Assembly: GCA_934695325.1 (NCBI GenBank)
Contig: CAKUVD010000022.1
Span: 1-10,265, forward strand
DNA: 10,265 bases
Source of the DNA: an uncultured Bacteroidales bacterium
Lineage (GTDB): Bacteria; Bacteroidota; Bacteroidia; Bacteroidales; UBA932
Reading direction: 5' to 3'
The translations under genes and the position numbers were made by a program. The notes beneath the pieces were generated by a model. That model was not told the origin of the DNA and searched no databases. It saw nothing but the letters and a program-made list of their open reading frames with translations. Position 1 is the stretch's first letter. Each line of letters starts with the position of its first letter. This document shows, piece after piece, positions 6,077-10,265 of this stretch.

Positions 6077-7168
6077 ATGATTGTCAGGCCATCCATAGCG
6101 TTCAGCGATTTCTCGGGCTCCGCAAAGGGAGTCACTGCCCGGAGTACGAAGGGCAGGACGATTCTTTCTTCGAAATCACAGCACAGCAGCATAACGACTC
6201 CGGCGCAGGCCGTGAGCCGCAACACCCTGTCCAGGATCTCCCGGTCATACAAGCAGCTTTCCGATTCCCAGATGAAGGGCTGGGAGATTTTGGCGGACAG
6301 GATGAAAGGCATCTCGACGTTCGGCAAGGCGGCAGAGCTGACGGCGCACAATGCGTTCGTGCGCATCAATACCAATAGGGCACTTGCCGGGATGACAATG
6401 CTGGAGTCCGCTCCGGTCTATACATCGGATGTCCCTGAGGTGGACTACGATGATTTCTGGGTTACGCCAGGCAGGATCATATTCGTTGGTCTGAACCAGC
6501 CGTCGGAGCATCATCGGCTTGTTGTGAAAATGTCGCAGACCACGAGCACGGGTGTGTCTTCCGGGTGGAACAGCATCGTCATAATCACTCCTGCGTTCTC
6601 TCCTGATTGGGGAGACGCCGACATCACCGAGGCATACATTGACAGGATAGGGTTCGCACCGGTTGTAGGGCAGAAGTATTTCCTGTCGTTCTGGTGGATG
6701 GACACGGAGACGGGGTTCACGGGCGAGTCGATGGCGGTCTCAACGATTTGTGGCGAACTGTCGAATGTGAACAAGGAACTATACAAGGTGCGTCCCAGGA
6801 TGAACTTCTCGGATGCGGTTTTGGATGCGAACTCTCCGTTCAAGGATATGAGGCTGGAGCTTTCCGGGAGCCCAGTCTTGGTGACGGCTTCTGGAGAATA
6901 CGGATTTCTCGGCAACGGGTCGTATATGTACATTGACTTCAATGATGAGACTTTCCCACGCAATGAGGTGGACTGCTTCCTTATGGGGAGAGGTCTCGGC
7001 AAATGCAAATATGAGATTGCGTGCATCGAGCATTCAGTCAAGCCGCTTGTCGGCAGGGACGGATACGGGAGGCGCATCGCCATATCAAGGAGAGGCGGTC
7101 AGTATCTGAGGGAGTTCGAGGTGTTCGGGACGGCGGCGGAAGTGGCGGTAAACGTAATCAGGGGATGA
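6077..7168 (+). CDS. Phage-like structural-type protein, long paralog B with an extra C-terminal domain
   Basis: A 363-residue protein. I chose the ATG at 6077 because the upstream start at 6011 lies before the predicted transcription start and adds residues not shared with the paralogs. The N-terminal module has FSGSAKGVT (12-20), nearly identical to MSGSAKGVT in the protein at 7984, a KGR patch at 25-27, T41-Q44, Y58..L61, W69 and HNAFVRIN (91-98). The second module has HRLVVKMS (146-153), TGVSSGW (158-164) and KYFLSFWWMDTETG (200-213). Residues from about 225 to 363 are an extra domain absent from the other two, with many aromatic and Gly residues and predicted mainly beta. There is no signal peptide or membrane span. 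It is the first gene of the operon. A virion surface or secreted adhesin-like role is possible but not shown. Confidence 0.8.
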   Translation: MIVRPSIAFSDFSGSAKGVTARSTKGRTILSSKSQHSSITTPAQAVSRNTLSRISRSYKQLSDSQMKGWEILADRMKGISTFGKAAELTAHNAFVRINTNRALAGMTMLESAPVYTSDVPEVDYDDFWVTPGRIIFVGLNQPSEHHRLVVKMSQTTSTGVSSGWNSIVIITPAFSPDWGDADITEAYIDRIGFAPVVGQKYFLSFWWMDTETGFTGESMAVSTICGELSNVNKELYKVRPRMNFSDAVLDANSPFKDMRLELSGSPVLVTASGEYGFLGNGSYMYIDFNDETFPRNEVDCFLMGRGLGKCKYEIACIEHSVKPLVGRDGYGRRIAISRRGGQYLREFEVFGTAAEVAVNVIRG

Positions 7169-7172
7169 CGAT

Positions 7173-7943
7173 ATGAAGGCATTGGCGAATAATTTCGGTG
7201 TTGCGGAGATTGAGTTCCGTGAATGGCAGGAGAAAGGGCTTGTCATTCTCAACGGCGTGGTCAATATCGACACGGGCAATGAGAAATACAAGGCTGCGGA
7301 GGTTCTGGAGATCACGGTTCCTGATTTGATCATCAACAGAAGTGCTGTGACGGCGGTGTTCCTGCGGTCGTCGAAGAAAGACGGTGCGAGTACGATCGTG
7401 AAGTCTTGGATTCGGGATTCGCATACGATATGCGTGGAAAAACTGCCTGAATTTGACGAGTTCGGGCCGCTGACGCTGTATTTCGCTTCGGCCTATGTCA
7501 CTCTTGGCCAGAGAATGGACTGCCCTCTTAACACCGTCCTGAGACCATCAATCGTGAACGGAGAGAGCGGCAGCCAGTCGGCTTCAGACACGAAGGCCAT
7601 TGTCACCGACAACTGGTGCTACCTGTACATCTGCTTCGACAAGTTCGCAGGGGATGACTACAAGGATGCCTTCGAGTGCACGCTTGAGGGGCTGCCGGAG
7701 GACATCGACATCACATTCCCCGTTGTGACTGCGAGCGCATATTCTTATACATTCGGCACTCCAACTTCTGTCTGCAGGCTCAAGGGAAAGACGCTTTCCT
7801 GCGAGGGAAGGCTGGCATTCGGGGAGGGTGCCAATCAAGGAGACTTCATCAATATATTCATCGTCCGGAACGGAGCCGACAAAACAGCCATTGAGGGAAA
7901 CACCGCTGATGCGGACTCCGATTTGGATGACATCAACCAATAA
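7173..7943 (+). CDS. Unrecognised 256-residue protein of the phage-like operon
   Basis: I do not recognise this protein. It follows paralog B after 4 nt, so it is almost certainly co-transcribed and probably translationally linked. The first half (about 1-125) contains alternating hydrophobic stretches, including VLEITVPDLIINRSAVTAVF and a segment LTLYFASAYVTLG. The second half (about 130-240) looks like a separate beta-rich domain with several Cys, Tyr and Phe residues. The C-terminus is acidic (ADADSDLDDINQ). There is no signal peptide, membrane span or catalytic motif that I can see, and it lacks the shared modules of the flanking paralogs. The position between two of those proteins suggests a partner of the same assembly or cargo set. 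Confidence 0.75.
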   Translation: MKALANNFGVAEIEFREWQEKGLVILNGVVNIDTGNEKYKAAEVLEITVPDLIINRSAVTAVFLRSSKKDGASTIVKSWIRDSHTICVEKLPEFDEFGPLTLYFASAYVTLGQRMDCPLNTVLRPSIVNGESGSQSASDTKAIVTDNWCYLYICFDKFAGDDYKDAFECTLEGLPEDIDITFPVVTASAYSYTFGTPTSVCRLKGKTLSCEGRLAFGEGANQGDFINIFIVRNGADKTAIEGNTADADSDLDDINQ

Positions 7944-7983
7944 TATCAATACCATTGTTCAACCATTTTAATATCATTTCATT

Positions 7984-8664
7984 ATGAAGTACATTCCATC
8001 AATCGCCTTCGAGGAGATGTCTGGCTCGGCGAAGGGCGTGACCGCGGCAAAGGTCCGTGGACGCAAGTACATCCGCAACCGTGGCTACGGCGGCGGTTTC
8101 AAGACGGCTGCCCAGTCTTCCGTCAAGGCAATCTTCAAGCAGCTATCACAGGGCTGGAAGGGACTCACCAATGCGCAGATTCTCGCGTGGAACGCATTGG
8201 CGAACACGCAGAAGGGCAAGTCCGTTCTCGGCACGTCAAGCAAGATTTCAGGGGCGAACCTCTATTCGAGGCTGAACTTCTGGATCGTCAAGGCTGGTGG
8301 TGCAGCGCTATCCACTCCACCTGTGCTTACGGGTGTCGATGCGCCTTGCGAGGCAGACCTTTCGCTCACAGCTGCGAACTTCCATTTCCAGTTGCCTGAC
8401 CCGCCTGCTGAGAGGGATGACCTCAGGCTCGTCATTATGGCTTCTGCACCGCAGAGCAAGGGTGTGACAAGAGCCTATAGCAAGGCAGTGAGCATCGGTG
8501 CTCCGAGAACCATCGTAGATGAACAAATCGACATTATGGCGGACTACAAGGCCGTCCACGGGGAAGTCACCGCCGCCGCTCCTAAGGTGTTCCTGAAGTA
8601 TTTCTTCATCAACGTCAAGACGGGCGAGAAGTCCGGCGAGATGCTTGGGGAGATTTCGTTGTAG
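7984..8664 (+). CDS. Phage-like structural-type protein, paralog C of three
   Basis: A 226-residue protein, the minimal form of the paralogous family. The N-terminal module runs from MKYIPSIAF through MSGSAKGVT (12-20), GRKYIRNR (26-33), T41-Q44, W58..L61, Q65..AWNALA (68-73) and ISGANLYSRLN (88-98). Paralog A starts with the same KYIP. The second module has LRLVIMAS (147-154), SKGVTRAYSKAV (158-169) and KVFLKYFFINVKTG (201-214) and ends soon after. The basic, Trp/Gln/Asn-rich pattern matches small proteins common in Bacteroidota phage-like islands (DUF6266-like by memory). It is preceded by a 40-nt A+T-rich gap and followed by a long-loop hairpin that may lower expression of the lysis genes. 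Confidence 0.8.
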   Translation: MKYIPSIAFEEMSGSAKGVTAAKVRGRKYIRNRGYGGGFKTAAQSSVKAIFKQLSQGWKGLTNAQILAWNALANTQKGKSVLGTSSKISGANLYSRLNFWIVKAGGAALSTPPVLTGVDAPCEADLSLTAANFHFQLPDPPAERDDLRLVIMASAPQSKGVTRAYSKAVSIGAPRTIVDEQIDIMADYKAVHGEVTAAAPKVFLKYFFINVKTGEKSGEMLGEISL

Positions 8665-8682
8665 ACGTTCTGTTCATCATCT

Positions 8683-8760
8683 CCCCGTCACTTGGAATTG
8701 CTCGGCATTTAGAAGTCTGTTTCCGAATCCGCAAAGTCAGTGACGGGGCTTTGTTTTACT
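8683..8760 (+). terminator. Long-loop stem with T-rich tail between structural-type and lysis genes (partial terminator or attenuator)
   Basis: CCCCGTCACT (8683-8692) and AGTGACGGGG (8739-8748) are a perfect 10-bp pair, followed directly by CTTTGTTTTACT. The intervening loop of 46 nt is too long for a standard terminator, but the strong stem with a T-rich tail suggests attenuation, or a folded RNA in the 138-nt gap. No TAnnTTTG promoter is seen before the endolysin gene. Confidence 0.5.
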
Positions 8761-8802
8761 CTTACGACTGAAAGACTAAGTAAACAGAAAACACGCAATA
8801 TT

Positions 8803-9231
8803 ATGAAAGCAAGCGAGAAAGCATATTCATTGATACAGAATTTCGAGGGATTGAGGCTGACGGCTTACAGGTGTCCTGCCGGAGTCTGGACTGTTGGATA
8901 TGGACATTCTGGAGTAGTGCCGGGTATGGCCATCACGAAAGAACTGGCGGAGGAGTTCTTGAAACAGGACATCATTGTAGCGGAGGGCATTGTAAATGCG
9001 GAGTGTCTGAATCTGCGTCAATGCCAGTTCGATGCCCTTGTGTCATTCGTGTTCAATGTCGGAGGCGGTAACTTCCGGAAGTCCACTCTTCTGAAGAAAA
9101 TCAAGGCGAATCCGGATGACAACTCCATTATGGACGAGTTCCTGCGGTGGATGTATGCCAATGGCGTTGTCCTGCCTGGACTACAGAAGCGCAGACTTGC
9201 GGAAATGAGACTTTACTTTTCGGAGGGCTGA
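8803..9231 (+). CDS. Endolysin, GH24 (T4-type) lysozyme
   Basis: A 142-residue muramidase-type enzyme that cleaves the beta-1,4 bond between N-acetylmuramic acid and N-acetylglucosamine in peptidoglycan. The catalytic block is complete: Glu15, eight residues, Cys24, five residues, Thr30 (FEGLRLTAYRCPAGVWTVGYGH), the Glu-8-Asp/Cys-5-Thr arrangement of GH24 endolysins, with Cys in the Asp position as in many phage enzymes. The C-terminal GLQKRRLAEMRLY is also typical. The length is normal for the family. It has no signal peptide or N-terminal membrane anchor, so it should need a holin to reach the wall. I start at the ATG at 8803; a GTG at 8740 is in frame but lies inside the terminator-like stem and adds non-family residues. 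It is the first gene of the lysis trio, with 3 nt to the next. Confidence 0.92.
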   Translation: MKASEKAYSLIQNFEGLRLTAYRCPAGVWTVGYGHSGVVPGMAITKELAEEFLKQDIIVAEGIVNAECLNLRQCQFDALVSFVFNVGGGNFRKSTLLKKIKANPDDNSIMDEFLRWMYANGVVLPGLQKRRLAEMRLYFSEG

Positions 9232-9234
9232 CGT

Positions 9235-9540
9235 ATGGAGACATTGGCATTCATCGGGACTTACATCATCCCCTTGTTCACGGCAGTTGTCGGCTGGTTG
9301 GCCGGTTCCCGAAAACGGAAGAACGACTTCCTGAAAGACCTTCAGGCATCCATAGACCTGCTCTCTTCGGAGAACAGGAAGTTGCTTGCGGACATCACGG
9401 CCGTGAACTCCGAAATCGTTGCGGTTAGAAAGGAGAATGAGGAGTTGAAGGCTTCCGTCGATAGGCTTTGTGCAGAGAACTCTCAGTTGAAGGATGAGGT
9501 AAGGCAACTGAGGGAACAGGTCGCAAAGACAAGAAGATAA
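9235..9540 (+). CDS. One-span membrane protein with cytoplasmic coiled coil (holin-like)
   Basis: A 101-residue protein. Residues 4-24 form one hydrophobic segment, followed by the basic stretch RKRK (26-29). The rest, about 32-99, is a heptad-rich coiled coil (SSENRKL..VNSEIVAVRKENEELKAS). By the positive-inside rule the N-terminus should face the periplasm and the coiled coil the cytoplasm. Position directly after the endolysin (3 nt) and before a spanin-like lipoprotein, size and single span suit a holin or holin regulator. The sequence does not match a holin family that I can name, so an inner-membrane spanin partner or a structural scaffold remains possible. The coiled coil suggests oligomerisation. 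Confidence 0.7.
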   Translation: METLAFIGTYIIPLFTAVVGWLAGSRKRKNDFLKDLQASIDLLSSENRKLLADITAVNSEIVAVRKENEELKASVDRLCAENSQLKDEVRQLREQVAKTRR

Positions 9541-9558
9541 TCAAACACAGCCAGCATA

Positions 9559-10050
9559 ATGAAACGAATCATTATATCTATAGTGACTTTGGCGATCTTT
9601 TGCGGTTGCTGCCCGAAACTCTATCCTCACAAGACTGAAAACACAGAGCATACAGTTGTAGTCACCGAATCCATCAGAGATACAGTCATTCAAGTTCAGC
9701 CGGATTCATCCATCGTTCAGGCATTGATCAAGTGTGACTCCGCTGGCCGTGCAAGATTGGAGGAAATCCAGACTTTGAAAGAATCTGCAAGAATTCAACA
9801 GACATTGGCATTGAAAGACAACAAGCTCACGGCAAAGGCAATCGTGGATTCGATGGGAATCTATCTGACCTTCAAAGAACGGTATCGAGAAGAGCAGAAA
9901 GTCCAGGTTGTCGAGACCGTTATCGAGAAAGAGGTCAATATCCTTAAATGGTGGCAGAAGACCTTGATGGCTATAGGATCGGTGGCAATGATACTCTTCG
10001 CCTCAACAATAATTGTTAGGTTTATCGGACCAAGTTCAAACCGCCTCTAA
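9559..10050 (+). CDS. Lipoprotein with C-terminal membrane span (unimolecular-spanin-like)
   Basis: A 163-residue protein. The N-terminus is basic and hydrophobic and runs into a cysteine cluster (FCGCC, Cys15, 17 and 18), so the lipidated residue is probably Cys15 or Cys17. The middle is an extended, partly helical periplasmic region (about 25-125) with Ile/Val-rich strands and RDTV motifs. Residues 130-134 (KWWQK) precede a hydrophobic span at about 135-156. A lipid anchor at one end and an inner-membrane span at the other is the layout of u-spanins such as phage T1 gp11, which bridge and fuse the inner and outer membranes in the last step of lysis. Similar proteins sit next to endolysins in Bacteroidota prophages, as I recall. 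It is the last gene of the operon, 18 nt after the coiled-coil gene. Confidence 0.75.
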   Translation: MKRIIISIVTLAIFCGCCPKLYPHKTENTEHTVVVTESIRDTVIQVQPDSSIVQALIKCDSAGRARLEEIQTLKESARIQQTLALKDNKLTAKAIVDSMGIYLTFKERYREEQKVQVVETVIEKEVNILKWWQKTLMAIGSVAMILFASTIIVRFIGPSSNRL

Positions 10051-10057
10051 ACGAAAG

Positions 10058-10132
10058 CGGGTCCCATCCGACAAAGAATGAGACCCGACTTAGCACATTT
10101 TTAAGTGCATGGTATAGCGACAAAGTCTATAC
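10058..10132 (+). terminator. Tandem hairpins at the end of the lysis operon (probable terminator region)
   Basis: Hairpin 1: CGGGTCCCAT (10058-10067) with ATGAGACCCG (10078-10087), one mismatch. Hairpin 2: GCAC/GTGC (10093-10108) with a TTTTT loop. Hairpin 3: GTATAG (10112-10117) with CTATAC (10127-10132). They lie between convergent genes and may act in both directions. Loops 1 and 3 share CGACAAAG. Confidence 0.6.
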
Positions 10133-10182
10133 GGGCACTATTTGATGCGCAAATTTACAACAAAAATTTCAACCGGCAACCA

Positions 10183-10265
10183 TTAAACCCACACCTCCAA
10201 CTCGAAATCCTCAATCAGTGCCAGAATTTCCTCGTGATGCTCCGGGCTGAAATACTTCGCAACCT
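10183..10265 (-). CDS. C-terminal end of an unidentified gene (cut by the window edge)
   Basis: The minus strand is open from the window edge to a TAA at 10183-10185 and encodes 26 residues ending in FSPEHHEEILALIEDFELEVWV. The acidic, amphipathic end looks like a genuine protein C-terminus, and the frame is the only one open here. It is convergent with the lysis operon. No family can be assigned from so little. Confidence 0.5.
   Translation of the reverse strand, partial: VAKYFSPEHHEEILALIEDFELEVWV

Noticed and set aside
3979..8664. Diversity-generating retroelement target proteins
   Set aside because: No reverse transcriptase, template repeat or matching variable repeat is seen, and the C-termini do not show the C-type lectin pattern of known targets.
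8740..8802. GTG start of the endolysin inside the hairpin
   Set aside because: The added 21 residues are not part of GH24 proteins and form no signal or anchor. The ATG at 8803 gives the usual N-terminus.
1..10265. tRNA or attachment site marking an island edge
   Set aside because: I found no cloverleaf-like sequence and no convincing direct repeat joining the two ends. Short A+T-rich likenesses at 1-45 and 10147-10180 are too weak to call.

Overview
The window looks like a chromosomal accessory region of a member of the Bacteroidota, most likely Bacteroidales. The signs are a textbook Bacteroides-type promoter (TTTG, 20 nt, TATATTTG) at 6006-6037, several further TAnnTTTG -7 boxes, start codons without Shine-Dalgarno sequences, lipoprotein signals of the usual type, and protein families that I recognise from this phylum. 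No tRNA, integrase, terminase, portal, capsid or transposase gene is visible.

Layout from left to right. (1) 82-2136, minus strand: a large GHKL-type ATPase with a C-terminal PD-(D/E)XK nuclease-like domain, a candidate defence or DNA-processing protein. (2) About 2209-3716: 1.5 kb with no convincing gene. It is abruptly richer in G+C than its flanks and consists almost entirely of back-to-back imperfect inverted repeats. The motif CTCCG occurs about 22 times on the plus strand and its complement only about three times. (3) 3979-4713, plus strand: the first of three paralogous phage-like proteins. (4) 4745-5719, minus strand: a PstS-like phosphate-binding lipoprotein with a tandem direct repeat upstream of its promoter. 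(5) 5772-6005: a regulatory region with palindromes. (6) 6077-10050, plus strand: a six-gene operon with its own promoter and a hairpin terminator region. It encodes a long paralog, an unrecognised 256-residue protein, a third paralog, a GH24 endolysin, a one-span coiled-coil protein of holin-like layout, and a lipoprotein with a C-terminal membrane span, which is the layout of a unimolecular spanin. (7) 10183-10265, minus strand: the end of a convergent gene cut by the window edge.

How it may work together: the operon pairs a complete set of envelope-breaching functions (inner membrane, cell wall, outer membrane) with paralogous proteins of phage-structural flavour, without any virion genes nearby. 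It could be a prophage late fragment or a domesticated lysis or release cassette resembling holin/endolysin/spanin secretion (type X). The stem-loop region is the part of the window least explained by known feature types. It could be a large structured RNA, a binding-site array, or sequence shaped by template-switching mutation.
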